NCBI GenBank assembly: GCA_032207245.1
Contig: CM063503.1
Coordinates: forward strand, 62,393,730 to 62,457,729
Length of the DNA stretch: 64,000 nt
Direction of reading: 5' to 3'
Source of the DNA: Pardosa pseudoannulata
Lineage: Eukaryota; Arthropoda; Arachnida; Araneae; Lycosidae
Numbering within the stretch: position 1 is the first letter of the stretch; each line of letters starts with the position of its first letter. A program made the position numbers and the translations under genes. This document shows positions 1 to 10,744 of the stretch, piece after piece. The notes beneath the pieces are model-generated. The model was given only the letters and a program-made list of their open reading frames with translations. It made no database searches and had not been told where the DNA came from.

Positions 1-135
1 CGGAGTTCGTGGGTTCTAATCCCACTCTGGCATGGATGTTCGTAGCCGTTCGGAATCGGCTTTAAGCAGTAGGTCCCGGTCTCATTACCCCTGTAGCAAA
101 AAAGCAGACCGTAGTGTTCCAAACTAAACCAACTA
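1..135 (+). mobile_element. tRNA-derived SINE, 5' end cut by window edge
   Basis: The window opens inside a SINE at its B box region (gggttctaatcccac, one mismatch to the usual B box). It continues through the family's body (ggatgttcgtagccgttcgg, then cggctttaagcagtaggtcc) to the CCAAA-type tail near 120-135. The A-box part lies outside the window, so full length cannot be judged. A second SINE follows directly in the same orientation. Confidence 0.9.
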
Positions 136-470
136 AGCCGCAGGACAACCATACTTATAGGGTGCAGCCTTTCAGTTCGGCGGTTGGGATCCCACTGCTA
201 GCATGGATGTTAGTAGCCATTCGGAATTGACTTTAACACATTCGCTGCCACTAAAAATGCTATTACCATCCTCAGAAGCCGCATTAAACACAGAGCATAT
301 AACTTATCAAAGTCCGTCGCCGCGTTAGTGCGTCGTCGGCATACCAGGAGGTGCCGCTCTGACGCGCCAGTGCGTCGGTGGCAGCGAACGTGTTAACCAG
401 CATCTTCCGGTCTAATTAGCACTGGTGTAGCAAAACATGACCATGGCACTCCAAACCAGATAAATCCTTT
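136..470 (+). mobile_element. SINE copy interrupted by a TTAA MITE
   Basis: A divergent copy of the same SINE: head near 150-200 with a degenerate B box, body 'atggatgttagtagccattc', and tail 'gcactccaaaccag' near 448-463. Between body halves (233-396) lies a foreign element with inverted termini. Joining the flanks at one TTAA restores the SINE order, so the SINE was there first. Confidence 0.85.
233..396. mobile_element. TTAA MITE (piggyBac type), family 3
   Basis: A 164-bp element including both TTAA copies. The left end reads TTAACACATTCGCTGCCAC and the right end, reverse-complemented, TTAACACGTTCGCTGCCAC: an 18 of 19 match. TTAA duplication is typical of piggyBac transposons. It is much more GC-rich than its surroundings and reiterates the motif gtgcgtcg near its right end. 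It has no coding capacity, so it needs a transposase supplied elsewhere. Confidence 0.85.
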
Positions 471-1420
471 AAAACAAAACTTTCCTCCTTTTTTATTCGT
501 AGTTTACTCTAAAGCTATACATGTCTTCATTATCTATTCCGTTAATCTATTTAAAAGACAGTTCGTATTGTCAATTTCTTGACAAAGGATTCGTTGTTAA
601 ACCCTTTGCATTCACTCACATAATGTTACAAGAGATACTCCGCGTTAAGTACGTATCTGTACTTTGGAAGTAGAGATCAATTTTAAAATTTTAGAGGAAG
701 TCATAGTAAGGATTTTTCAGATTTAAGTTCGCCTATTTTTAATGAAAATCTTCCTCAGAGATATGAGGGAAGACGCAGTATCTATAAACATACGAAAGTA
801 GTAGAATTAAGCTTTTTGTCAAAATAGCGTGGATCTATCTTTACCTCTAAAGCCTGTTGATTCTGGTGCCTTTTCCAATCCGCTAAATTTCTCAATTGAG
901 GTAAGGATGTTAATGATTTCACCATTTAATAGTGTAGAACAAAACACATCGTACACGAATATGCAAAAAATCTAAATTAAAAAAAAATGAAAATAATGCT
1001 CTTTAATATCTATGTACAGATATATGCATGGTTTTATTAAAGTTTTCCTGGATAAATTTTTAATTATTAAATGTTAGTTTAGTCATTTCATGCTGTAATT
1101 GTTTCTCCCTTGAAAAAAATTCCCGACCCCGGATTTGTAAATCGGATTACAAACAAGCTACGAAAATTATCCTGATGTCCTTTTGTGAATAAGTTTACAG
1201 TCCTGATGTAAGTTCTGATTGCGTAGTAGCTTTTAATTCATACTGAGATTGCTTTTGCAATAGTTAAAAAGAAATCTAGTTTTACATTAGACGTTTCATT
1301 CCCATTTGAAATTCTTCTACGGAGGTGCCTCTCTATTTGCGCAATGCGCTTGTTATTTCATTTCAAAATATGCAGTCTGTCCCCGGTAGTTGACATTTCT
1401 TTATAGTTGCGACAGTGGTC
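471..1420. other. AT-rich sequence without recognised feature
   Basis: No long open frame, terminal repeat or RNA-like structure was seen here. It is low-complexity AT-rich sequence with short A and T runs. Confidence 0.6.
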
Positions 1421-1810
1421 AGAGCCTACATGTAAATTATCAGTTTGGGTGGGCCTGCCAATCACTTTATAAAGAAAATAAGGTGCTTGGGGTACGTAAG
1501 GAGAAAAACTTGTGTAATTGCATAACTGTCAGTCGCGGCAACAGTAGTTGTACAGCTCTGCAAAGTTTTCCCGAAAATTCGATGTTTCCATTTTATTGAA
1601 TGATGACATAACTAAGAGAGCGTACATGTAAATTCAGTTTGGGTGGGCCTGCCAATCACTTTATAAAGAAATAAGGTGCTTGGGGTACGTAAGGAGAAAA
1701 ACTTGTGTAATTGCATAACTGTCAGTCGCGGCAACAGTAGTTGTACAGCTCTGCAAAGTTTTCCCGAAAATTCGATGTTTCCATTTTATTGAATGATGAC
1801 ATAACTAAGA
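1421..1810. repeat. Tandem duplication, ~195-bp unit, two copies
   Basis: Unit 1 (1421-1616) and unit 2 (1617-1810) are almost identical, differing by a few substitutions and short indels. Landmarks present in both are 'gggtgggcctgccaatcac' and 'gtcagtcgcggcaacagtag'. The short open frame at 1390-1599 simply runs through unit 1 and is broken by an indel in unit 2, so I do not call it a gene. The near identity indicates a recent duplication. Confidence 0.9.
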
Positions 1811-2250
1811 ATTAGATTCAAAGATGCTATTTTAATCTTATCACCATAATTTCAGCAGGCAAATCAATTATTACTACAGTGGACTCCGCTTAATGTGATC
1901 AGTTTGGGACACCGTGATTTCGATAACAATAACCGATTGATAACAATAAACAATATGCAAAATTAGATAAATTTGTTCCCCCCTTTAATTCCCACGTACT
2001 CAATTTCAAAACAAAATGGAAAAACACCTTATTAGATTCAAAGATGCTATTTTAATCTTATCACCATAATTTCAGCAGGCAAATCAATTATTACTACAGT
2101 GGACTCCGCTTAATGTGATCAGTTTGGGACACCGTGATTTCGATAACAATAACCGATTGATAACAATAAACAATATGCAAAATTAGATAAATTTATCCCC
2201 CCTTTAAATTCCCACGTACTAAATTTCAAAACAAAATGGAAAAACACCTT
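1811..2250. repeat. Second tandem duplication, 220-bp unit, two copies
   Basis: Unit 1 (1811-2030) and unit 2 (2031-2250) are near-identical and start directly where the previous duplication ends. Each unit holds about 66 bp of flank and the first ~154 bp of the Tigger-like element described next, so the duplication happened after that element inserted. Confidence 0.9.
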
Positions 2251-2890
2251 ATATTTATGTACTGTATATTATCCTTTAAAACATAAGAATTGTATACATA
2301 ATTTTAAAAAATTGATCAATTGTTGACTGTCTAAAATTTTTTCTAAGAAGCTTTTTTGATAAATTGTTCGTAATCATAATCAACCTCTCAAATCGATTTA
2401 AAATTTCGATCTTTTGTTTAACGTTAAATCATTTCGCTTTCTGGCATCCATATCGACTAGCTGCATGTAAGCAAGCAAGGCATAAAATGTGAATACGTGC
2501 CTTCTCAGTACCAATAATAATGTGTTGCCTTCTGCTTATCTGACAACCATTGACCGTCAGCAGGGTGTGCGAATTTGTGAAAAATTTCAGGAACGTGTAA
2601 AACCCCACTCCTTTGTTCATTCCCAATTTTTCTAGGTTGGAGAGGAGAATTCTCGGAAATTCAAACAACATCGAAGGGAAGGAAAAGAATGGGCTCCTTC
2701 TGAATATATTATGAATATTCCTTTGCCAGTTAAAATGAGGTTCGAAAACTGATTCCATTAACCGATGTAACGGTCACATAAAGCGATAATTTTAACATAC
2801 AAATGAATAGAGAAAATCGGGACTAAATAATTTCGATAACAATAAGCGATTGATAACATTAACCGCTATCACATTAAGCGGAGTCCACTG
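2097..2890. mobile_element. Tc1/mariner (pogo/Tigger-like) element
   Basis: The left end CAGTGGACTCCGCTTAATG is preceded by TA (2095-2096). The right end is its inverse (agcggagtccactg, ending 2890) and is followed by TA. The inverted homology continues inward, with 'tttcgataacaataa' and 'cgattgataac' on both sides. CAGTG termini with a TA duplication fit the pogo/Tigger branch of Tc1/mariner. A duplicated copy of the left end lies at 1877-2030. An open frame of 109 codons on the minus strand (2429-2758) shows no transposase motif that I recognise, so this is probably a non-autonomous copy. Confidence 0.8.
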
Positions 2891-2892
2891 TA

Positions 2893-4595
2893 ATAACTTC
2901 TTAAAACAAATATTTGTAAGTATTTGAACATAACTTTAAATTGAACGTAACTAAGATTCGTTTACACTACAAATGCCTTTCTAACCGTCATATACCTTCA
3001 AAATTGATCGAAAATTTATTTTGTAGAATATAAAAATTAATTTAAACTAATGTATTTTGAACAGCAAGTACTTATCACTTTTGAAATTAAAAGAATTATG
3101 TATATTTTGTATGCGAAAATGAATAATTTCACTATTAAATTTTCGTACTTATTTCCAATGAAGGTTTTGGGGTAATAATTAAAATTTATTCTGAAGTCTA
3201 AAACTTATGAATAAAAATGATCCTCTTATAAGTAAGAGATAAGCGTTGTATATTTTCAGTAATGCTGCTTTTTAATGTATTATTGGAATTGAGATTTTAC
3301 CTTGAAATTGTCAGCACTTTCATTCAAATATATTGCTAAAAACATTCATTTTCCACTGTCCTATTAAGGGGAGGGGACTAATACTTTTACAGAATAAAAT
3401 TTTTCATCTTAACATTTTTCGATTTTCACTAACCTGATTATGGCCATATGCAATGGATATTTTTAACAAGTTGTGTATTTAATTGTATGGCCTTGGCAGC
3501 GTATTAAATAAACAAATAGCATTTTAAAAAATTAGTTTGTCAATTCAAGTTGCATATATTAAAATAAAAATATACACCAAATGAAAGAAGGAACATTTTT
3601 CTTACTCACAGGGTAAACTTTAAAACATGTATTAAAAACTAAATTTTTATATCTAATTGATGCAAATTGTATGTTTTATTCTGTAAGCTAAAACATCAAA
3701 GATCTGTGTTTTAATATGTACGAAGAATTTAAAATTTAAGTCATAGAAAATTTAAAAAAAATTAACATTTATTCTCTAAAATGAAATTTATTGCTTGTAG
3801 TATCATAATTTTGGATCACAGAATAGAAATAATCGGTTTCTATTTTATATAAAAATTTATTTTCTAACATATATTTCAAATCTAATTTTGCTTATTTTCT
3901 TTTTTTTTTTTACTTCGTGTATACATTTCTTTTTAAAAAGCATTGCTTTATATCATGAAATTAAATAATTTTTATAAATTTAGACCCTTAATCCAGAACA
4001 AACTTTTAAACAAAGCAGACTTTATTTTGTATTGGATCAAAATTGGCTATTAAAGAGTTTACAGGTCTAAACGTACTATGTACACTTAAAATAATTTTTG
4101 CATGCAATATTTTGTAAACGTAATGGAACTAGGGATGAGTGAAAGTAGTATAAAAAAGGAATATTAAATATCTAATCTAATCTAATTTTTCAATTTTCGT
4201 ATATATTTACAAACTATTTGTCAATGTATTAAAAAATTAGCTAGTAGTATGCAGTTTATTTATAGTTACATCTTTATTCACAGACAGTGTAATAATACCT
4301 ATCTGCTAATAACCGTTGAGATTAAGGCCATTAAATAAATACTGTGTTAACTAAAATACAATAAAATGTTTTAATCCTATTTATCAAATTTTCTAAAACT
4401 GAACCAATGCCGTAATTTCGAGTAGATGATATGCGGTTTATAGGTGGGTGAAAGTTGAAAGTTAACGTCTGCGGCATATCTGAAGAAATTTTATTTTTCC
4501 TGTTACCGGCCCAAAAATGTTTAAACGTTTTTACGTCCTTTATTACAAGATTTATATCGAACAGTGTCGACCCAAGGTAGCCTACCATTCCTTAG
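2893..4595. other. AT-rich sequence without recognised feature
   Basis: Very AT-rich with T runs (for example near 3900). The 85-codon minus-strand frame at 4331-4588 shows no recognisable domain. Confidence 0.6.
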
Positions 4596-4615
4596 TTAAC
4601 CCTTTAAAGGTCACC

Positions 4616-4744
4616 TACATAAATTCTTTTTAATTTAATGAAATTATTTTATAAATATTATCTATAAACCTTATAAATGCAAAATGTTTAATATATATAT
4701 ATATTTTTTTTTTTTTTGCAATCTTTAGAAGGTTTGCCTTAGAG
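4616..4744. repeat. Long direct repeat, left copy
   Basis: About 129 bp starting 'tacataaattctttttaatt' and ending 'ggtttgccttagag'. It recurs at 5412-5528, with length differences mainly in a TA/T run. The two copies abut the hAT-like element at 4745-5411 exactly on both sides. Confidence 0.85.
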
Positions 4745-5411
4745 CAGGGATCGGCAACCCTGTTTGTCCTTAAGGGCGCAATACTAAATTTGAAAATCAC
4801 CGAGGGCTTGTCATTTGCCTGAAGTTACTGAGTTTGGTATTTATGTATTGTCCTATTGACCATATTGCCAAGTAAAATTTGTTCACCAAGGAAACTCAAA
4901 GCAAGAAAGCTTAATGGGTGGTTAAATGTATATTATTCTGGTTTTTTCTTAAATTGTATATTAAAATTTTATTAATATAATTATTTTTTAATAAAAATTG
5001 AGATTTTTGGACAAAATATAGGTTTATCTCTAGGGATATTGTATATAGACATTATAGGGTTATATTTGGCTATTATTCATGGTCACCTGGATAATACCAA
5101 AGTACCCTGAATTCAAATTGGAAACATTTTGATTGAAAAATTTCTATATGATTAAACTTAGGTATGTAGATACAACAATTTATTTTTGTGTATGTGAGTT
5201 TGTTAACACTTAAAAAACTATAAACTTACTTTATATGATAAAATTCCTGTAATTTCTCTAAAAGCATATATTTTATTTGTATGTACATCAGAATTTTTAT
5301 TTATATATACTTTAACGAAAGCTTTTTATAGTCATGGAAAATGATCTGCTAAATTAGGGAAAGTCATGAAAAGTCATGGATTTGAAAAATTTTATTTTGG
5401 CAGATACCCTG
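4745..5411. mobile_element. Chimeric hAT-like element between long direct repeats
   Basis: It begins cagggatcggcaaccc, a classic hAT-type terminus, and ends ggcagataccctg. From about 4811 onward it matches the separate element at 59389-60169, with shared landmarks 'gaaactcaaagcaagaaagc' and 'agtcatgaaaagtcatg'. The first ~65 bp do not match that copy. It therefore looks like two hAT-like ends fused by an internal deletion or recombination. No transposase frame remains. Confidence 0.6.
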
Positions 5412-5528
5412 TACATAAATTCTTTTTAATTTAATGAAATTACTTTATAAATATTATCTATAAACCTTATAAATGCAAAATTTTTAATACTTTTTTTTTT
5501 TACAATCTTTAGAAGGTTTGCCTTAGAG
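5412..5528. repeat. Long direct repeat, right copy
   Basis: Second copy of the 4616-4744 repeat, beginning directly after the final CCCTG of the hAT-like element and ending in 'ggtttgccttagag'. Confidence 0.85.
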
Positions 5529-5951
5529 GATACCATAGGAATAATTGAGGGGGGTTAACTGACAAACCCATCCCCGTGTACAGTTAGAATACAATACTTT
5601 TCAAAATTTTAATTATATTGGAAGAACAATAAATGTTCTTAAAAAAGTATAATAAATAAATAGTTCAACAATTTATAAGTGTTGTTTGAATAGATACTTT
5701 TGTGTAGGGTCATAAGTAAAAAAAAATCGAATGACTAACTTTCCAGGTACAGCAAGTATAAATACAAAAAGAGAAATAGATTAAATGCAGAAAAAAAATA
5801 AACTCAATGCAGCACTATCATCTATTGTAAGTTTTAAATGTCAAAAACATTAAAAAATTTCGAAAAAACCATTCATATTTCTCCAAAAATTAGAGAAAAA
5901 AATGTTTAACAAGAGGTTTCGCTGTGAAACCAATGTCCGCTAAAGGGTTAA

Positions 5952-6736
5952 TGCATTGGAGTCGACTTAGGCGATATGGCGTATACAGTCGGTTACGAGG
6001 ATCACTATATTTTGCTACGCCTGGTGTCATAGCCTGGCCTGTTTATGAAGATTAGAGAAATGATCAACAGAGCAGATAGAAAAGGGATTATCGTATCAAC
6101 AGCTAAAATTCGTTTTCGAGAAAAAGTAATTGCTTAATGAAAATTATAAGATTGGGAGGCCGATGATCCGATGGACTTTCACTTTCTTATAATCAATTAT
6201 CGCATGTGTGTGGCGTACATGCTGGGCGACTTATCCGATGACCTTTTATTTTATCTACCCGAAACTATAGTACTCCATTTCATTGTAAGATAATTCTTAA
6301 CTCTAATGATCTGAAATGAGAATTTCTTACTTATTTTTCTCTAATGTGAATTTACCATCTTTCGGCATTCTTCCATAAACAACACCGTGAGCTTATGGTT
6401 CATTTTATTGGTACACCATATAAGCGGTTAATGGTACTCCTTATATCAAAATAAAGTTTTTGTGAAATTCAAGTAATGTACATTCTGGTGGCAAAAAATT
6501 TACATTGAAATTTCTAGAAAGAATTGCTGGTTGTTAATAGTTTACATTTTCTCTTAACGTCCAAGGAAGCTTGAGAATCATTTCTGATTTGGTGATATTT
6601 AATTTTTCTAATCATTTGCCTTTAGCTATAATTAGAAAATTCGGACTTCAGCATTCAGCTACATAACGCTATGGGATGGATAATCATTTTATTATCTGAG
6701 CAACTTATAAACGATCTAAATTACTTCCTATGAGAG
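5952..6736. other. Sequence without recognised feature
   Basis: AT-rich DNA. No terminal inverted repeats, coding potential or known repeats were seen. Confidence 0.5.
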
Positions 6737-6905
6737 GTCGGACGATGGCCGTTGGAAGAGTGTTACCTTTCAGTACCGGAGCCCACGGGTTCAAATTCCG
6801 CTGCTGCTATGAATGTTTGCAGTTGTTTGGAATTGGTTTAAAGGAGTGTGTGCCGGTCTCACAAACCCTCGTATAGCAAAAAAGTAGACTGTAGCGCTTC
6901 AATTC
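6737..6905 (+). mobile_element. tRNA-derived SINE, diverged
   Basis: The A-box region 'gacgatggccgttggaagag' and B-box region 'gggttcaaattcc' are followed by the family body 'gaatgtttgcagttgtttgg' and the end 'aaaagtagactgtagcgctt'. Divergence from the consensus is higher than in most copies here, so this is an old insertion. The 60-codon frame starting at 6848 is a chance frame across its tail. Confidence 0.85.
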
Positions 6906-8052
6906 GTATGAAACCCAATGAGAAGAAAACGCAAATAACTCCATGCCTTATATGGGTATCAAATACAAAACCACAATGTCGAAGCGCGGAACGCTGGGCA
7001 TTATATTATATGGACAGCATTTGGCGGTAGATAAATTACAATCAAAATCGGTTTCCCCTTACGTGAGCATTAAATATTTAACTCGAGAATTAACTGCTTC
7101 ATCTCGTTAATTTTGACTAGCCAAAAATAAATAAATAAATAAATCTTGACTTTTTTCAATAACGTTTCAAACATTGATTTTAATATAACTTCTCTGCTAG
7201 CATGTAGTCAATGTCATATTTTATTCTTATACATTACATAGTTAAAATAAACCCATAATCTTAACTTGTTTTAAAGTTATAGAAATCTCACCAAGCGTTA
7301 CTGAATCATCTTTTTCAGTCTGATGTTACCAATTTTAAGGATGGGGGAAAATTGTAAAGCACTTCAGGTCAAATTACCAGACATAGAACTTGCCTCCCTA
7401 CTAAGCAATGCTGACAATGGCTGATAAGATCTCAAGAAGAAAATGTAGGGTCTATAATGGCAGACGTTGCATTTTTCCATTGTAATCTGTTTTCTGTCTC
7501 CAGATATGACAAAGGTGGCTGAAGAAAGAAATTTTGTCCTGTATAATTTGGACAACCTTGATACGCGAACTGAAGATGTAAAATGATTTTTACTTTCAAT
7601 GTGAAAGCTTTACTTTGGTTATAAAGTATAATTGTGGAATTAATATTGGATTTACATAATACAAATTGATTCATATCGTAAATCAAACGCTTAGTAGTTT
7701 ATCATAAATATGTATTTTGTTAATTTGAAAACATGACTCTTATTAAAAACTTAATTTGATTCTATATCTAACCATGGATCATGAACTATATTAATCTTTG
7801 CCTCATATGAAATTCTGTTTTCACATGAAGTAACATTCCAATTTATAAATACCAAACCTATTTCTCGCTAACATTTTGCTTCATTTATTTTTCTTACATT
7901 TTTTCATATTTGATATTCTTTACTTGAAAGATTACTCATGTAAAAAAAAACCCTATTTTTTCAAATTAAATTTTTTATACTAATGAACGGTAAACCTTTA
8001 AGTACGGAAGAAGCACTGTAATGTTATATTTTACCTTTATTTACCATATAAA

Positions 8053-8054
<2 letters not shown>
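6906..8054. other. AT-rich sequence without recognised feature
   Basis: It includes a short TAAA microsatellite near 7128-7143. The overlapping minus-strand frames at 7364-7686 have no recognisable domain. Confidence 0.5.
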
Positions 8055-8094
<40 letters not shown>

Positions 8095-8249
8095 TAGATA
8101 TAGATAAAAATAGATATGATATAGATAGATATAGATATAGATATAGATTGATAGATATAGATAGATATAGATATAGATATAGATATTTAGATAGATATAT
8201 AGATATAGATAGATATATAAATATAATATATATATATATATATATATAT
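8055..8249. repeat. Compound TA / GATA microsatellite
   Basis: (TA)n at about 8055-8090, then imperfect GATA/TAGATA repeats to about 8220, then (TA)n to 8249. The 73-codon frame at 8041-8262, almost all Tyr, Ile and Leu, is a translation of this repeat and not a gene. A hAT element is inserted at the right edge, leaving a TA stub at 8674-8681. Confidence 0.95.
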
Positions 8250-8673
8250 CAGGGGTGGCCAAGCTCCTTGATAGTAATAGCCATTTTTCAAAATTTGAAA
8301 TTTTTCGCGAGCCTCAATTAAATACGCATTTAAAAGCATTTTTTTTTTTTTAAATTTTTTGCATCGATGCGAATGTAATTTACAATGTGTTACACTGTTT
8401 TCATAATATCAGGATATTTTAAAAATTTTGTAACGAGATGTTCTCGGTGAATTATGCAGTGAATCGGTATGAATTGTAGAATTTGAGAATCATCTCTTAA
8501 AAGGACAATAAGACCGATTTTTTTACCCAGTATTGTCGGAGCTCCATAAGTTGTAATATTTTTTAAAATATACCATAAAAATGAAAAGGGAACTCGGGTA
8601 CATTTATCAAGAGCCACAAATAATCCTTCAAAGAGCCGCATGTGGTTCGCGAGCCACAGGTTGGTCACCCCTG
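8250..8673 (-). mobile_element. hAT element (MITE-sized) inserted in a microsatellite
   Basis: A 424-bp element with termini CAGGGGTGGCCAA and, inverted at the right, CAGGGGTGACCAA. It is flanked by an 8-bp duplication (atatatat, 8242-8249 and 8674-8681), as expected for hAT. Because the target is itself TA repeats, the duplication alone would be weak, but termini and coding content agree. It carries a transposase fragment on the minus strand, so it is an internally deleted relative of an autonomous hAT. Confidence 0.9.
8390..8545 (-). pseudogene. hAT transposase fragment
   Basis: The minus strand encodes about 51 codons before a stop, including GAPTILGKKIG and then HCIIHREHLVTKF. This order (GAP-x-x-LGK, then HC-x-x-HRE) is a familiar landmark of hAT transposases of the ZBED5/FAM200/SCAND3-like type. 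The frame continues upstream to 8668, but those residues translate the terminal repeat and are not transposase. The N-terminal zinc finger, most of the catalytic core and the C-terminal dimerisation region are missing, so the product cannot be active. Confidence 0.75.
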
Positions 8674-8681
8674 ATATATAT

Positions 8682-9095
8682 GGTGATCGGCTTAGCCATC
8701 AGATTGAAGTAGTCATGGAGAAAATCAGAAGACAAAGAAAAAAAATGAGGGAAGGAAAAACATTTATTCAGTATCTTGTACTCTGGCATTCTGCTTTTAC
8801 AAATTTCTATTAATATTAAAGATATTTTAGATAATTCGTCTCATCCTAAACTCTTTCATTTTTAAAAAGACGTTGGTTTTTACCCTCACATCTGAATTTT
8901 GCGCTTCATTCCTGTTTTCTTTACTTTTGCTTTTATGTCTCTTTTTTTTACACTGGTTTTGCATGTTCTAAATTGCTTGCTATTCTCATCTGTCATCATT
9001 TTATAACAATCTTCATTTTATTTTTGTGGCATTGATTTAAGTTTGAACTATTTGTATGGCACAATATGTCCCAGGAGGACTCAGTGCCATAAAAC
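8682..9095. other. AT-rich sequence without recognised feature
   Basis: No supported gene or repeat boundary was seen between the hAT element and the possible promoter at 9100. Confidence 0.5.
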
Positions 9096-9099
9096 CCCA

Positions 9100-9300
9100 T
9101 TCAACCAATCCACCATCTACGGGGCCTTAGTCGCCAAAAAAAACTTTAGCCAATCAGAAACGATAATTTGGATCACGCGGTGGCGCATGCGCAAAGAAAC
9201 TCCTTATATAAATGTTATATAACTTAAAGCTTGCCCTATATTGGGTTTTGGCTTGGTGACTTGCCGCTACCCTGTTGGTTAACAGAGATCTAAGAAAGGT
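9100..9300 (+). promoter_or_regulatory. Possible RNA polymerase II promoter and first exon
   Basis: Within 200 bp there are two CCAAT boxes (9105-9109 and 9150-9154), a perfect NRF-1-type palindrome GCGCATGCGC (9183-9192), a TATA box TATATAAA (9205-9212), and about 85 bp further on a splice-donor-like AAG|GTGATA (cut after 9298). CCAAT (NF-Y) plus NRF-1 sites are typical of animal housekeeping promoters; the spacing to the TATA box is plausible and all point to the plus strand. If real, the start site would be near 9235-9245 and the first exon non-coding. The segment is clearly less AT-rich than its surroundings. No downstream coding exon was found, and it could instead be a transposon promoter. 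Confidence 0.35.
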
Positions 9301-10115
9301 GATATCGCCAAATGACCGAAACGGAATTGTAATAAAACTATATAATCGTCAAAAAGTTATTTTAGAATATAATTAAAAATAAAAATTTGTTGTAAAATGA
9401 TCCTTATATATATTTATAACGAAACAGGAACAGGTGAACCGTAGGATTGATTGCATGTTGTGTATGACTTAATAGTTTTTAGCTCATGATAGTTTTCAGC
9501 AAGCACAAATATATTTTTAAATATCTAGACTGTTTCAATTCTAGATAGTTATTTATATCGTTTGTAATATATTTACATTCTTTTATTTCTGTTTCTCGTA
9601 TTGAGTTTAAAATCATTTTTACTGTATTTCTGTTTCATTTCATAACTACATAAAGCATCAATTGCTGTTACACTTACTAAAGTGTAATACCCTAGATTAT
9701 TCATTATTTAGTGTCCTCATTTTGTCTCGGATTTGTTATTCATAAATTAAAATATTTCTCATCTGACCCCAATCTTAATAAGAGTAATTAAAATTTTAAC
9801 TTGCTTACTTTTCAGCAATTTTTTTCAAAATCAGAACATTACTAGCAGATCCCTATTTCAAAGCAATTGTGTAAACATTTATTTATGAAGTAGAGCAGAT
9901 GTGTCCACACTTGATTGCATGATGCATCTGACCTAACCGTTCTTCTAGCATTAAGAATTTTCAACACGGATATTAAACATCTGTTGTTTTTGACCTAATC
10001 TGTTTACATTGAATATTTTTTTAGTCTACATAGTTTGCAATATATTTACATTGCAGTGTGGTTGTATGTGTAAATACAAAAGGAATAAAGGTACTGTCAC
10101 CATATACAAACTACA
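9301..10115. other. AT-rich sequence without recognised feature
   Basis: Would be intronic if the promoter upstream is real. Nothing else could be supported. Confidence 0.4.
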
Positions 10116-10600
10116 TCCCCTATATAATAGCCTAAGTTATCTGTCCTTCTGTCCTCGAATTTAGGAAGCGGTTGGACCTGGAATGGATAGAGGCATCCAT
10201 ATTGGATTATTGATGAGTTAGGGTTAGTAAAATTCAAAGCGAGTAAAGTTTCTTCCCCTAAACTATCTGATTCTAAAATAAATTGGTATAAATATGCTTC
10301 ATATCACAGCGAAGAATACTGTCGTCTTTAAAACGTTCGAAATCCACCCCTTCTCCCCTTTTGATACATTTAATTCCATAATTTTAAGCCCTATTTTCTA
10401 CGGTTAAGAACAGGCGATTAAATTTATGAATTTATCACACAATAAATGGATAAAAAAAAGTTATTTCTAGCATTATGACTATTCGTTTAACCATCTCATT
10501 TAATCATTTCTTTATTAAATTTTAAATTATTTAAATATCGTCTGCATTATTTTCATACGTTTTATCACTGAACTTAGGTATGACGTTAATATTTTTTTTA
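10116..10600 (+). mobile_element. Non-autonomous Helitron, 3' end missing
   Basis: It starts TCCCCTATATAATAGCC, matching the 5' end of the complete copy at 29269. It follows that copy through 'gcggttggacctggaatgg' and 'catccatattggatt' to about 10595 ('tctgcattattttcatacg'). The hairpin and CTAG terminus of the family are absent, so this copy is 3'-truncated. No coding capacity. Confidence 0.8.
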
Positions 10601-10744
10601 TTATTATTATTTGGCTTAAGATAACCGACCACGTTCAAATAGCGATTTTCGTGAAAAATATCGAAAAAAAAATTATTCATGTATTTTAAAGATCAGTTTC
10701 TTAGCTTTCGAAAACAGTTTTCAGCTTGTTTCTAGAGTCATTAG

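Larger units (their letters stand above)
4596..5951. mobile_element. Probable TTAA element, family 7, with nested insertion
   Basis: The left end reads TTAACCCTTTAAAGG and the right end, inverted, TTAACCCTTTAGCGG, each starting at a TTAA. Between them lie two ~120-bp direct repeats and a chimeric hAT-like element. The terminal match is short and AT-biased, so the call is less secure than for the other TTAA families. Confidence 0.5.

Noticed and set aside
2429..2758. 109-codon frame inside the Tigger-like element as a transposase
   Set aside because: No helix-turn-helix, CENP-B-like or DDE motif could be recognised in it or in the other frames.
8041..8262. 73-codon Tyr/Ile/Leu-rich open frame
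   Set aside because: It is a direct translation of the TA/GATA microsatellite.
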